A stretch of 64,000 bases of DNA from CALGKJ01 sp049322695 (lineage in GTDB: Bacteria > Bacillota > Clostridia > Lutisporales > Lutisporaceae), in contig JBMORW010000027.1 in assembly GCA_049322695.1 (NCBI GenBank), positions 1 to 64,000 on the forward strand, written 5' to 3'. A model generated the notes under the pieces. That model worked only from the letters and a program-made list of their open reading frames with translations. It had not been told where the DNA came from and did not search any database. The position numbers and the translations under genes are program-made. Each line of letters opens with the position of its first letter. The first letter of the stretch is position 1. Positions 32,790 through 42,062 of this stretch are shown here, piece by piece.

Positions 32790-34370
32790 ATGCAATACTG
32801 TATCTACCTACGTAAATCTAGAGCTGACATTGAAGCTGAAGCACGTGGCGAGGGTGAAACCCTAGTCAGGCATGAACATGCCTTACTGGACCTTGCCAAG
32901 CGTCAGAAGCTCAATATCACTGAAATATATAGAGAGATTGTATCTGGCGAGACTATCTCCTCTCGCCCTGTCATGCAGCAGCTCCTCAATGAGGTTGAGC
33001 AAGGTGTATGGACAGGTGTGCTTGTTATGGAGGTTGAGCGTCTTGCTCGTGGTGATACCATTGACCAGGGGATTGTAGCACAGACTTTCAAGTATTCAAA
33101 CACCAAGATTATCACTCCTATGAAGACCTATGATCCAAACAATGAATATGATGAAGAGTACTTTGAATTTGGGCTTTTTATGTCGCGCCGTGAGTACAAG
33201 ACTATCAACCGCAGACTGCAGCGCGGAAGGCTTACTTCTGTCCAGGAGGGCAAATACTGCGGTACCAAACCACCTTATGGGTACATACGAAAGAAGCTCG
33301 AAAAGCAGAAAGGTTTTACTCTTGAGATTAATCCGGAGCAAGCTGATGTTGTTAAGCTTATATTTGAGCTATACACCAAGGGAGAGCTGCAGCCTGACGG
33401 CTCATACAAGCGTCTTGGTGTCTCTTTGATTGTCCGTAAGCTTAACGATATGAAGATACCTCCTATGAAGGGCGATGTATGGGTTACATCGACAATACAG
33501 GGCATTCTGCAGAATCCAGTCTACATCGGTAAGATACGCTGGAACTCTCGCCCTGCAGTTAAAAAAATGGTTGATGGTCAGATGTCCAAAGAGCGTCCCA
33601 GAGCAAAAAAAGAAGATTGGGTCCTTGTAGATGGGCTTCATGAGAGTATAATTGACAATGAGACCTGGGAGCTGGCACAAGATTACTATACTCAAAATGC
33701 ACCAAGCCCGGTACCGACAAGATACAAGACTGTAAATCCTCTCAGTGGCATTATTGTATGTGGTGTATGCGGCCGGAGAATGGTACGTCGTCCATATGGA
33801 GGCAAGTATCCGGACTCAATCATGTGCCCAGTAACATCCTGTTCCAATATAAGCTCACAGCTGACCTTTGTTGAGGAGCGTCTTCTCCAGTCACTTAGGG
33901 CTTGGCTGGAAAAGTACATACTGAACTGGGGTACTAAAGAAGCTGCTAACAATAGTGTGCTAATAGACGTGAAGAAAAAAGCTGTAAAGAAGCTGGAGGA
34001 AGAACTGAAGAGCTCAGAAAAGCAAATGAGCAGCCTGCATGATCTGCTGGAGCAGGGTGTATATACTACCGAGAAATTTCTTGAGCGTTCAAAGGTGCTT
34101 ACTGAAAGGATTAATATGCTTCAGAAGGACAAGAATACTCTCCTGGAAGATATGAAAAATGAATCTCTCAGAGCAGAAAGCCAGAAGGCATTCATACCGA
34201 AGGTAGAAAAGCTGCTGGAGCTTTATAATACCACCGATAATGCTGCTTTAAAGAACAAGTGGCTTAAAGAAGTGCTTGAGAAGGCTGTCTATATCAAGAC
34301 TGTCAAAGGACGCTGGCACAACAGACCTGATGATTTTGAGCTTGAATTGTTTCCAAGGCTGCCAAGGTAA
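32790..34370 (+). CDS. Large serine integrase
   Basis: 526 aa. Resolvase catalytic domain with nucleophile Ser10 in YLRKSR, then a recombinase domain (GKYCGTKPPYGYIRKK), a zinc ribbon (CGVCGRRMVRR...CPVTSC), and a coiled coil (about 395-460): the full layout of large serine integrases. RBS GAGGTGATGTT. It ends about 30 bases before the cut cotJC gene, as expected for int next to attR. Should integrate and, with a directionality factor, excise the prophage. Confidence 0.93.
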   Translation: MQYCIYLRKSRADIEAEARGEGETLVRHEHALLDLAKRQKLNITEIYREIVSGETISSRPVMQQLLNEVEQGVWTGVLVMEVERLARGDTIDQGIVAQTFKYSNTKIITPMKTYDPNNEYDEEYFEFGLFMSRREYKTINRRLQRGRLTSVQEGKYCGTKPPYGYIRKKLEKQKGFTLEINPEQADVVKLIFELYTKGELQPDGSYKRLGVSLIVRKLNDMKIPPMKGDVWVTSTIQGILQNPVYIGKIRWNSRPAVKKMVDGQMSKERPRAKKEDWVLVDGLHESIIDNETWELAQDYYTQNAPSPVPTRYKTVNPLSGIIVCGVCGRRMVRRPYGGKYPDSIMCPVTSCSNISSQLTFVEERLLQSLRAWLEKYILNWGTKEAANNSVLIDVKKKAVKKLEEELKSSEKQMSSLHDLLEQGVYTTEKFLERSKVLTERINMLQKDKNTLLEDMKNESLRAESQKAFIPKVEKLLELYNTTDNAALKNKWLKEVLEKAVYIKTVKGRWHNRPDDFELELFPRLPR

Positions 34371-34405
34371 AAATATCATGTATAACCTTGTGGAACAGAT
34401 TCTTC
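34371..34405. other. Prophage-host junction (attR side)
   Basis: CotJC-like coding sequence ends after ...DIGTEE and continues as SVPQGYT-stop. CotJC proteins normally continue ELAHLEM here, so the crossover lies near 34395-34403. The two-base core cannot be fixed without the other end. Confidence 0.7.
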
Positions 34406-34594
34406 TGTACCTATATCGGTAAGTATAGCCTTTGCCTCTGGTATAGGCATAGTATACCTCTGAGTCAAATATCTCAACCCTGCTGAAAGCTCACTATCCG
34501 GTCCTCCATATTGTGCAAATAGCAGCTTAGCTATATTAAGATCGCAGCCTTCTACCCATGCAGGAAACTCAAGCTTCTTTTCATAAATCCACAT
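34376..34594 (-). pseudogene. cotJC: cotJC, truncated by prophage insertion
   Basis: The first about 65 residues are plainly CotJC, a manganese-catalase-like spore coat protein (MWIYEKKLEFP; KLLFAQYGGPDSELSAGLRYLTQRY; AILTDIGTEE). The remaining two thirds, including most metal ligands, are missing, replaced by seven phage-encoded codons and a stop. RBS GGGGGG upstream is intact. The 3' part should lie at the far left end of the prophage. The gene would be restored only on excision. Confidence 0.88.
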
Positions 34595-34597
34595 GTA

Positions 34598-34870
34598 CTA
34601 TTTGCCCCCCATCTCATAATCTATTTCCCATGGCCATGGGTCTTGTATCCATTCCCATGGACATCCGCTTACATGTTCATGTGTAAGAAAATCATACTTT
34701 TCTTCATACATTTCCTTAAGTTTTTTGAGCTTCATTGCATATTCGTTATGAAGTGCAATGGCTCTTTGATCATAAGGATGTGTATCCAAATAAAGGTTCA
34801 GTTCAATAGAAGAAAAATCATAGGCCATGATTTCCTTCAGAAGTTCCAGCCTTTCTCTGTCTATTTTCAT
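34598..34870 (-). CDS. cotJB: Spore coat protein CotJB
   Basis: 90 aa. DFSSIELNLYLDTHPYDQRAI and the Trp/Pro-rich end WEWIQDPWPWEIDYEMGGK are characteristic of CotJB. Middle gene of the cotJABC operon, three bases before cotJC. Coat component made in the mother cell. Confidence 0.92.
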   Translation of the reverse strand: MKIDRERLELLKEIMAYDFSSIELNLYLDTHPYDQRAIALHNEYAMKLKKLKEMYEEKYDFLTHEHVSGCPWEWIQDPWPWEIDYEMGGK

Positions 34871-34904
34871 ATACAGCTACCCTCTTTCCCAAAAATATAT
34901 AATA

Positions 34905-35129
34905 TTATTCTTCTCTATCCTTCTTATGTGGTAAATATGGCTTATAAAGCTCAGGGAATATTGTTCCCTTCATCAGGCCCTTCATAGGCTCATAAACCTT
35001 GCACATAGCCTGATATGGAACATATGCGGCTGCAAGCTCAAATTCCGGTCCCATTACAGGAATCTTGTACTTAGGACCAACAAGCATTTCTGGCATGTAG
35101 TTATGATCATATTGATATTTTTTGTTCAT
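34905..35129 (-). CDS. cotJA: Spore coat associated protein CotJA
   Basis: 74 aa; AAAYVPYQAMCKVYEPMKGLMKGTIFPELYKPY is CotJA (core shown in two parts: VPYQAMCKVY, GTIFPELYKPY). Strong RBS AAGGAGGG. First gene of the coat operon; expected control by the mother-cell sigma factor SigE, but I could not fix a promoter. Confidence 0.9.
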   Translation of the reverse strand: MNKKYQYDHNYMPEMLVGPKYKIPVMGPEFELAAAYVPYQAMCKVYEPMKGLMKGTIFPELYKPYLPHKKDREE

Positions 35130-35246
35130 TTCCGACCCTCCTTATGAACGCTTTCATTCCATATTATTCAAAAAGCTTGTGCTTTGTTACATTAAAGAGC
35201 CGTATTTACTGATTTTTATACAAGGGCAGCGAAATAGGTTCAGCCA

Positions 35247-35272
35247 ATAAAAAAAGGCAGCTCAGCTGCCAC
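35247..35272 (-). terminator. Intrinsic terminator after the amidase gene
   Basis: GGCAGCT-C-AGCTGCC stem, followed on the minus strand by seven T. Confidence 0.75.
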
Positions 35273-35274
35273 TA

Positions 35275-36126
35275 TTAATCTCCTTCTTTGATTATGTATA
35301 TTCGCAATATATAGTCAGAAGGATATTGATACAAAGTTTTAAGTAAGGACCTTGAATTTGAATCTCTTGAATGGGAAGCTAGCACTATATCATTTTTACC
35401 GGTTTTACTATCTATAGTAAAGCCGGTTATTGCCAGGGTATGGAAGGGCAGCCCGCTTGAATAACAGAATTGTACTACATCGGCTATATATACCCTTTCA
35501 GCTATATCATTTATTTTTTCTATTACCTCTGCATATGTATACTTCATATTATTTGCAGCTCTTTTAATCCAGTGATTTTTGAAAGATGCAGCTACCTTCC
35601 ATGACAGGCTAATTCTTCTGTCTCCATCCTTGTTTGTGGCTCCAGGCTTGCAATACCAGTTTGTATACCAGGTGTAATGCTCCGGTATACCGTCATCAAT
35701 AAAGCTCATGCCTCCTGCATGAAGCACCTGCGATATAAAGTTTGCACAGTCTCCGCCTCCGGCACTAAAGGAAGGATAGGCTGAGTTATAGTTCTTCCAG
35801 TAAGTATCTATATATATCTTTGCTTTGACTCTGTCATAAGCTGCATTTTTTATCTCTCTATTATCAAAATTTCCTATAACGGATTCTTCGCTCCATTCAT
35901 CAAAATAAAGCCTTATGTCTTCATATAAGCTCTTTAAAGGCTGTTTATCCTCTCTGAGCAGTTGTTCCAATATGCCAACCACAGTTGCTTCATCTCTCAG
36001 CGCTGCTTCCGGTATACTATACGTTGACATCAGAAACCTTACAATCTTCTCTTTCCTGTCTATGCTTTTTATAAATACTTCGTCATGTATAACTCTTTCA
36101 ATATCCGACTCTGTTATTTCTTGCAT
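35275..36126 (-). CDS. Amidase-domain protein (Amidase_6 family)
   Basis: 283 aa. N-terminal helical part of about 100 residues, then a papain-like amidase domain: SAGGGDCANFISQVLHAGG holds the catalytic Cys, HTLAI the His. Family members are putative amidases often seen in spore formers. No signal peptide is visible, so it may act inside the cell or be deposited in the spore. Neighbour of the cotJ operon. Confidence 0.75.
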   Translation of the reverse strand: MQEITESDIERVIHDEVFIKSIDRKEKIVRFLMSTYSIPEAALRDEATVVGILEQLLREDKQPLKSLYEDIRLYFDEWSEESVIGNFDNREIKNAAYDRVKAKIYIDTYWKNYNSAYPSFSAGGGDCANFISQVLHAGGMSFIDDGIPEHYTWYTNWYCKPGATNKDGDRRISLSWKVAASFKNHWIKRAANNMKYTYAEVIEKINDIAERVYIADVVQFCYSSGLPFHTLAITGFTIDSKTGKNDIVLASHSRDSNSRSLLKTLYQYPSDYILRIYIIKEGD

Positions 36127-36211
36127 TACAGTTCGCCCCCCAAAAAATTATAGGCCTATGCATAATCTATCTTAGTATTATATTATCTCAAATCGTAAAT
36201 AATGACTGATT

Positions 36212-36247
36212 TGAGCAAAGCAAAACCGACAACCAATAGGTTGTCGG
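36212..36247 (-). terminator. Terminator of the 6S-like RNA
   Basis: CCGACAACC-TATT-GGTTGTCGG perfect 9-bp stem followed by TTTTGCTTT on the minus strand. Confidence 0.85.
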
Positions 36248-36428
36248 TACAGCGTTCCCCGAAATGCCGTCAGCTATAATCTTAAACCTGCCGTACAGCA
36301 GGTGGGTGCTCTGATACAAGCTTCTATCCATCAGCAAAGCTGCTGCTACGATATCTGCTAATATACACCGAACTCCCATTCAATCTTTGCGGGTTAAGAT
36401 TATTAAACCAACGCACACCCCAGGTTCT
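36213..36428 (-). ncRNA. ssrS: Probable 6S RNA
   Basis: A gap of about 490 bases without a gene holds a structured minus-strand RNA of about 200 nt. The 5' arm (GGGTGTGCGT, TAATCTTAACC) pairs with the 3' arm (GGTTTAAGATTA, ACGCTGTACC), leaving an internal bubble, with a CCTGC/GGCAGG inner hairpin next to GAGCACCCACCT. This matches 6S RNA, which mimics an open promoter and binds RNA polymerase. It ends in a strong terminator. A TATAAT lies near 36458-36465 upstream. Confidence 0.7.
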
Positions 36429-36618
36429 TCATTTCTATGTCCGTTTTCTTATTTATAATTATAAATGTATTGAGATAAAAAATCAAATCCTCAATCCACC
36501 TATAATCACCCATAAATCCGCATTATTACTAATAGTTCAAAAGGATATACAGTACATTGAGTATTTGTCGAAATATATAATATTTATTCATATTATCTGT
36601 ATTTATATAACACGCTAT

Positions 36619-37377
36619 TTACTTAACCCAGTACAGACTGCAATCCTTTGTTCTTTCCATGAATCCGTATTCAATGAGATATCGTCTTATTGTCACATAA
36701 TCGCTGTAAATGCTCTCGAGTATTGTGTTTATTTCCTTCTCTGTATACTTCATCTCTTTATCAAACCTTTGCATTATATGCTGAAGAATTACTATTTTCT
36801 TCTTTTCCTTACCTGGAAAGGTCTTTAGTTTACCTTCTTCATTTTTATCGAAATATGTATCTATTATTTTTTGCTTCTCCTGCTCAGTTACGGAGTATCT
36901 TTCATCCACCATAGTTGCACCCCTGTGTATGTTAACCAGCTTGTCAGCATTCTGGGTGCTTTTATTTAACAGCTCCATTATAGTAAGGTATATTTTGGCC
37001 TGCTTTTCTTTTTCCTTAAGCGTAAATCTGTGATTTCTTATGGTAGATGTACTTCCCCCGCCTAAATGCCCGATTATTTCTTTATCACTGTACCCTTCGT
37101 AAAAAAGCCTCAGAAGCAGCTTTTGATGATCTGTAAGTCCTGTATATTTTTTGTCCATCTGGAGAAAATAGTGAAACATTGAATCATGTTCAGCTTCAAT
37201 ATGCATTGCAACTGCTTTTTCTGCCTCCATAAAGCTATCATTATGCCTGTAAATAATGCCTTTTTCAAACTCCTTACCGCATATAAGGCATTTGAACAGT
37301 TTTTTTTGCGTTTCAAATATGTATCCGCTGCACAACTCATCAATAGTAGCATCCCAGAATCTTTCATCCAAATTCAA
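36619..37377 (-). CDS. DUF2087 transcriptional regulator
   Basis: 252 aa; TTG 37377 has AAGGAG at ideal spacing. N-terminal C2H2-like metal site (CLICGKEF...H..H), a LuxR-like HTH in the middle (GLTDHQKLLLRLFYEGYSDKEI), and the C-terminal DUF2087 domain (LKTFPGKEKKKIVILQHI; TIRRYLIEYGFMER). Probably a DNA-binding regulator; target unknown. Confidence 0.78.
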   Translation of the reverse strand: MNLDERFWDATIDELCSGYIFETQKKLFKCLICGKEFEKGIIYRHNDSFMEAEKAVAMHIEAEHDSMFHYFLQMDKKYTGLTDHQKLLLRLFYEGYSDKEIIGHLGGGSTSTIRNHRFTLKEKEKQAKIYLTIMELLNKSTQNADKLVNIHRGATMVDERYSVTEQEKQKIIDTYFDKNEEGKLKTFPGKEKKKIVILQHIMQRFDKEMKYTEKEINTILESIYSDYVTIRRYLIEYGFMERTKDCSLYWVK

Positions 37378-37481
37378 TTTAAACACTCCTTAATATCATC
37401 TATTAATTTCATAAACATTATATCACATGTTTATCATACTGCAAGCCTTAAAAAGGAGGCTTACACAAGGGGGCTACACAA

Positions 37482-37505
37482 GAAAAGCGTCTGACAAGAC
37501 GCTTT
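37482..37505 (-). terminator. Terminator after the PilZ gene
   Basis: AAAGCGTC / GACGCTTT stem, 6-base loop, followed by TTC-rich sequence on the minus strand. Confidence 0.7.
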
Positions 37506-37506
37506 A

Positions 37507-37869
37507 TTAGAAAACTTCATTTGAATTCTTTTCACTTTTAATATATTCCATAAGCATGGCACTAAAAAGATTATCCGGAGTAATAAGCTTTAATCCTACT
37601 CTATACATTTCTCCCAGTTTGATACAGAAGGTTGAGTAGGCCATAAGCTCATGACCTATGCCGCCTAAGTACAGGGTAAATGTAAAAATCGAGCCTTCCT
37701 TTATATCCTCTCTCGAAAGTACTCCAACACCATCGATGGATAAGTTCAAAATTATCAGCTCCATTGGCTTTGCCGACTTTTTGTCCTGGCTTCCATCAGG
37801 ATAGTTTAAAGCTTTGACTTCAGCGAAATACTTCGCTCTGTAGTACTGTCTATTCTTTCTACTCCTCAT
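37507..37869 (-). CDS. PilZ-domain protein (c-di-GMP receptor)
   Basis: 120 aa, one PilZ domain. The RQYYR pair near the N terminus and NLSIDGVG (NxSxxG motif) are the c-di-GMP ligands. Stand-alone receptor; no catalytic domain. Effector target unknown. Confidence 0.82.
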   Translation of the reverse strand: MRSRKNRQYYRAKYFAEVKALNYPDGSQDKKSAKPMELIILNLSIDGVGVLSREDIKEGSIFTFTLYLGGIGHELMAYSTFCIKLGEMYRVGLKLITPDNLFSAMLMEYIKSEKNSNEVF

Positions 37870-38098
37870 GCATTTCTTACCAACTTTCTTATGTTTTTTA
37901 GAGCTTACAAAATATAGTATAATTATATCATATTATAATCTGCATACCAATTTATTCTGTTATTATTTTTCATTCTCTAAAGACTCGCCTTTAGGGCTTA
38001 TTATGTTTACCACCCTGTTTCTTACTTTGTCCCTTGCCATATACAAAGCTTTCTTCAGCCTTCTTGTTTCCTTTGCAGGCTACGTATTTGATAAAGCA

Positions 38099-38126
38099 AA
38101 AGTCGAAAACCGCAGTTTTCGACTTT
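38099..38126 (-). terminator. Terminator after pepF
   Basis: AAAGTCGAAAAC-CGCA-GTTTTCGACTTT, 12-bp stem, T-rich on the minus strand. Confidence 0.8.
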
Positions 38127-38131
38127 ATATA

Positions 38132-39940
38132 TTATTTTATCAATTCTTCCATTTGATCCAGAAGGCTTTCAAATATTTTCAAAGCATTGCTTACAGGCTC
38201 AGGAGAGCTCATATCCACACCTGCTATTTTTAAGAGCTCTATAGGATAATCCGAACCTCCGCTCTTTAAGAACTTAAGGTATCTGTCTATAGCAGGCTGG
38301 CCTTCGTTAATTATCTGATTTGCTATTGACATAGCAGCAGAAAAACCTGTCGCATACTTATACACATAGAAGCTGGTATAGAAGTGCGGTATTCTCGACC
38401 ACTCCATATCTATAAGCTCATCAACTACCATGTCAGGTCCATAGTACTTCACGTTAAGGTCATGATATACAGAGCAAATAAGATCTGCCGTCAAAGATTC
38501 TCCCGCTTCTGCCTTTTCATGCAGCAGCTTCTCAAACTCCGCAAACATTGTCTGCCTGTATACAGTAGTCCTGAACTGCTCCATAAAATAATTGAGCAAA
38601 TACATTTTTATTGTCTTATCTTCAGTGTTCTTGAGCATATAGTTCATTAACAGAGCTTCATTGGCTGTTGATGCAACCTCTGCTACAAATATCTTATACT
38701 GTGCGTATAAATAAGGCTGATTCCTGTCTGAATAGTAGCTGTGTAAAGCATGCCCCATCTCATGAGCAAGAGTGAACATGTTGTTTACATTATCAGTATA
38801 GTTCATTAATACATAAGGATGTGAGTCATAACAGCCCCATGAATAAGCCCCGCTTCTTTTACCTTCATTCTCGTATACATCTATCCAGCCTGATTCAAAG
38901 CCCATAGCAAGATCCTTTGAATACTGTTCTCCCAGAACCTCCAATCCCTTCTTAACTGTCTCTACAGCCTTCTCATAGGGTATTTCCATTTTTGCTTCCT
39001 TTACTATGGGAGTGTAGAGATCATACATATGCAGCTCTTCAACACCAAGCATCTTCTTTCTTATTGACATATATCTATACATAAGATGCATATTGTCATG
39101 CATTGCTTTTATCAGATTATCATATACCTCTTCAGGTACATTGTCAGGGAAAAGATAGGATTCCCTGGAGGAACCGTATTTCCTCACCTTTGCATTGAAA
39201 ATATTGGATTTTACTTGAGAATTAAGCAGTGAAGCAAGTGTATTTTTCTGTTTCTTATATGTAGAATACAACGCTTCAAATGCATCCCTTCTGACACTTC
39301 TGTCAGGGCTTTCCATCAACTGAATGAATCTTCCCTTTGTAACCTCTATATCGCTGCCGTTTTCATCCTTTATAACCGGGAACTTTATATCTGCATTGTT
39401 CAGCATGCTGTATATATTACCAGGTGCATTGGCAAGCTCTCCTGCCATAGCCATAAGCTTCTCTTCACTGGCATTGAGCCTGTGAGGCTTGGTTCGCAGT
39501 ATTTCATCCAGATACTTCCTGTAGAACTTCATTTCTTCACTTGAGTTCAGGAACTCCATAAGCTTTTCATCCGGAATGGACAATATCTCAGGTATTATGA
39601 AAGAAGCTGCACTTTGGATCTCTACCATTAATGAATCTGCCCTGTCGGCAAATCCCTGATAATATGAATTTGTACTGTCTTCATGGCTTCTCATATGCGC
39701 ATACACATATACCTTTTCCGACAGTCTGTTTGTATCAGCAGCAGCATTCAGGCATTCAAGCAGACTGTCAGCAGAAATACCAAGCTTGTCTTTGTATTTC
39801 AAAAGTCCTTCTGCCATCTCCTTAACCTTACTAAAATCCTTTTCCCAAATCTGATCATTTGCATAGATATCCTCTAGTCTCCATTTATGTTTTGCGGGAA
39901 TATCCTCTCTTTTAGGTAATTGTGCACTTTTGTTCGTCAA
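38132..39940 (-). CDS. pepF: Oligoendopeptidase F (cytosolic)
   Basis: 602 aa, peptidase family M3B. Zinc motif HEMGHALH near residue 395 with the downstream EVASTANEALL glutamate. TTG start with GGAGGGG. No signal peptide, so it trims peptides inside the cell. A secreted paralogue lies at 54864. Confidence 0.92.
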   Translation of the reverse strand: MTNKSAQLPKREDIPAKHKWRLEDIYANDQIWEKDFSKVKEMAEGLLKYKDKLGISADSLLECLNAAADTNRLSEKVYVYAHMRSHEDSTNSYYQGFADRADSLMVEIQSAASFIIPEILSIPDEKLMEFLNSSEEMKFYRKYLDEILRTKPHRLNASEEKLMAMAGELANAPGNIYSMLNNADIKFPVIKDENGSDIEVTKGRFIQLMESPDRSVRRDAFEALYSTYKKQKNTLASLLNSQVKSNIFNAKVRKYGSSRESYLFPDNVPEEVYDNLIKAMHDNMHLMYRYMSIRKKMLGVEELHMYDLYTPIVKEAKMEIPYEKAVETVKKGLEVLGEQYSKDLAMGFESGWIDVYENEGKRSGAYSWGCYDSHPYVLMNYTDNVNNMFTLAHEMGHALHSYYSDRNQPYLYAQYKIFVAEVASTANEALLMNYMLKNTEDKTIKMYLLNYFMEQFRTTVYRQTMFAEFEKLLHEKAEAGESLTADLICSVYHDLNVKYYGPDMVVDELIDMEWSRIPHFYTSFYVYKYATGFSAAMSIANQIINEGQPAIDRYLKFLKSGGSDYPIELLKIAGVDMSSPEPVSNALKIFESLLDQMEELIK

Positions 39941-40051
39941 CCCTGATCCCCTCCAAGAATTATTTTTGCCAAAGCAAGTTGGCTATTCACTAATATTCTA
40001 CAGTTTTTATAATTTTTAGTCCATATAAAATATTATGAATATAAAACAAAG

Positions 40052-40071
40052 GCCGGCATGAACATGCCGGC
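40052..40071 (-). terminator. Terminator after the MCP-like gene
   Basis: GCCGGCATG-AA-CATGCCGGC followed by CTTTGTTTT on the minus strand. Confidence 0.8.
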
Positions 40072-40083
40072 TCAGCAATGCAT

Positions 40084-41880
40084 TTACTGTACATATTTAG
40101 CATATATTTTATCAATAGTCCCGTCTTCCGTTATTTCCTTCAATCCTTTTTCGAACTCATCTTTTATGGCAGCTCCATTATTGGCTTTGCTGAATCCCAT
40201 TCTTGATTCAGAGGTTTTATCAGTTATTGTAAATTCAAGCCTTTTGATTTTATCGACAAGGTTATTGCTCTTTATATAATCAGCAAGTGTATACTCATTG
40301 ATTATAGCTGCATCTACCTGCCCTTTAAGCAGCTTGGTGATCATTATATCTGCATTCAGGCTTTCATCCCGCTTGATATTTTTATTATTTAAAAAATCAG
40401 CCGGATACATGAAATCTTTCTCAATACCTATTGTATATTTTTCAAGATCCTTCAGCTCCGATGCAGTTACTTTACTGTCCCTCAGTGCTATGAACACATA
40501 GTCTGTAGTATCTCTGTACGAGCTTGAAAAAACAATATACTGCTCTCTCTCCTTATTGATGGACAGTGTAGGCACCACATCCACAAATCCGCTTTTCAGC
40601 ATCCTGAGACTCTTGTCAAAGGTCATGGATTTGAACTCAACTTTTTTACCTCTTCTCTTCATAGCCTCAGCGATTATATCCAGGTCTATACCGCTAAAGC
40701 TGCGGCCGTCGTTTCCTACTATGATGAACGGTGGGTATTCAGATGCTGCTACTACTATTGTACTGTTGTCCGCACTCTTGTTTTTGGAAAACTGCTTGAA
40801 AAGCTGTCCCGAAATATCCTCAAGCTTGCTGGAAATATTCTGTATATCATCCACCGCATTAGCCTCGTCATGTATTGAGGATGTTACTGCTGATACCTGA
40901 AGCTTATTTTTTTCTACTGCTAGACTCATACTCATGATTTTGCTGTTAATATTCTCATACTCCGCAACAAGGCTTTTATCATTGTTTATAATGACATCGA
41001 CACCATTAATAATTTCTGACATATCCTGCCTGATTTCATTCATATCATCGATTGAGCTTTTAAGCCTGCCGTACTGCCCAGTTAATTCCTTCATGCTGAG
41101 CTCCATTATCTGGTTTGAATAATCAGTATCAGAAGCCGCTTCACTAATTACTTTTATAATATCCTCCACTACCTTGGCGGATTCATCAGCAAGCTTCTTT
41201 ACCTCCAATGCAACCACACTGAAGCCCTTTCCGTACTCCCCTGCTCTGGCTGCTTCTATAGAAGCATTTAAAGCAAGCAGATTTGTCTGTGATGATATGT
41301 GCTTTATACCTGATATCATCTGCTCTATGTTAGAGTTTTTTTCCTTCAGCTTATTAATTGAGCTCTTCAGAACATATATATTGTTTATGACGTTGTCAAA
41401 GCCGTTTATTACTGATTCTATTTTTTGTTTTCTCTCCAGCATCTTATCATAGGACTCACTTGAAATTTTATGAGTGTTCATACTGTTTGACAAATTTTGC
41501 TCCGACTTGGAGTATATTTCACCTATATAGTCAGCCAGATGCACTACATCCCTTGACTGCTTATCGGCTTCGTCAGCTATATTTTCTGCACCTGAGGTTA
41601 TTTCCTTCATTGAAATATTAAACTCTTCTATGCTGCAGGAAAGCTCTCCAGATAATTGAATTATTTCGTTTGATATTTGCTTAAGATATTCATCGGATGT
41701 ATTTTCACAGCTGTTGATTTTCTTTATGTAATCTAATACATCCCTCTTTGAGTTCAGCTTTATGTCACTTTTAGCAAGACCTTCATTCAGCTTTTTCAAA
41801 AAACTGCGCTCACGCCTCAAAAAAAAGATAATCAATGAAGTCAGTACTATTAAGAAAATGATTAAATAGATATACTCCAT
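40084..41880 (-). CDS. Methyl-accepting-type signalling protein fused to a solute-binding domain
   Basis: 598 aa. One N-terminal membrane helix (4-22) followed by Arg residues, a coiled coil, and the MCP signalling hairpin (tip SSQTNLLALNASIEAARAGE, about 196-215). From about residue 374 comes a complete SBP_bac_3 amino-acid-binding domain (VVAASEYPPFIIVGND; FSGIDLDIIAEAMKRRGKKV; SKANNGAAIKDEFEKGL). No second membrane helix separates them, so the binding domain should lie in the cytoplasm next to the signalling domain. Likely a chemotaxis or signalling sensor of an intracellular solute. Confidence 0.85.
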   Translation of the reverse strand: MEYIYLIIFLIVLTSLIIFFLRRERSFLKKLNEGLAKSDIKLNSKRDVLDYIKKINSCENTSDEYLKQISNEIIQLSGELSCSIEEFNISMKEITSGAENIADEADKQSRDVVHLADYIGEIYSKSEQNLSNSMNTHKISSESYDKMLERKQKIESVINGFDNVINNIYVLKSSINKLKEKNSNIEQMISGIKHISSQTNLLALNASIEAARAGEYGKGFSVVALEVKKLADESAKVVEDIIKVISEAASDTDYSNQIMELSMKELTGQYGRLKSSIDDMNEIRQDMSEIINGVDVIINNDKSLVAEYENINSKIMSMSLAVEKNKLQVSAVTSSIHDEANAVDDIQNISSKLEDISGQLFKQFSKNKSADNSTIVVAASEYPPFIIVGNDGRSFSGIDLDIIAEAMKRRGKKVEFKSMTFDKSLRMLKSGFVDVVPTLSINKEREQYIVFSSSYRDTTDYVFIALRDSKVTASELKDLEKYTIGIEKDFMYPADFLNNKNIKRDESLNADIMITKLLKGQVDAAIINEYTLADYIKSNNLVDKIKRLEFTITDKTSESRMGFSKANNGAAIKDEFEKGLKEITEDGTIDKIYAKYVQ

Positions 41881-42021
41881 CCCACTACCCCCTAGTTAAC
41901 ATATACCTTATTATCTCATATTTATACAAAAAATGCATTATAAATATAAACATAATGGCAATTATAATACATTTCTGTATCGGAAAATCTTCAGCTCACA
42001 GCCCGTACCCTTTGCACAAGC

Positions 42022-42050
42022 AAACAGCCGCCCCATACGAGGCAGCTGTA
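42022..42050 (-). terminator. Weak terminator after the cyanophycinase gene
   Basis: On the minus strand ACAGCTGCC / GGCGGCTGT (one G-U pair) followed by TTGCTTG. Confidence 0.5.
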
Positions 42051-42062
42051 TGATGCATAATC

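Noticed and set aside
32903..33952. Several minus-strand frames inside the serine integrase gene
   Set aside because: Shadows of a strong, fully recognisable coding sequence.
35130..35200. SigE promoter upstream of cotJA
   Set aside because: A CATA-like box is present but overlaps the RBS, so a start there would remove it; no convincing pair found.
37870..38098. Possible small gene between pepF and the PilZ gene
   Set aside because: A 25-codon frame (MARDKVRNRVV) exists on the minus strand but has no convincing RBS; nothing else supports it.
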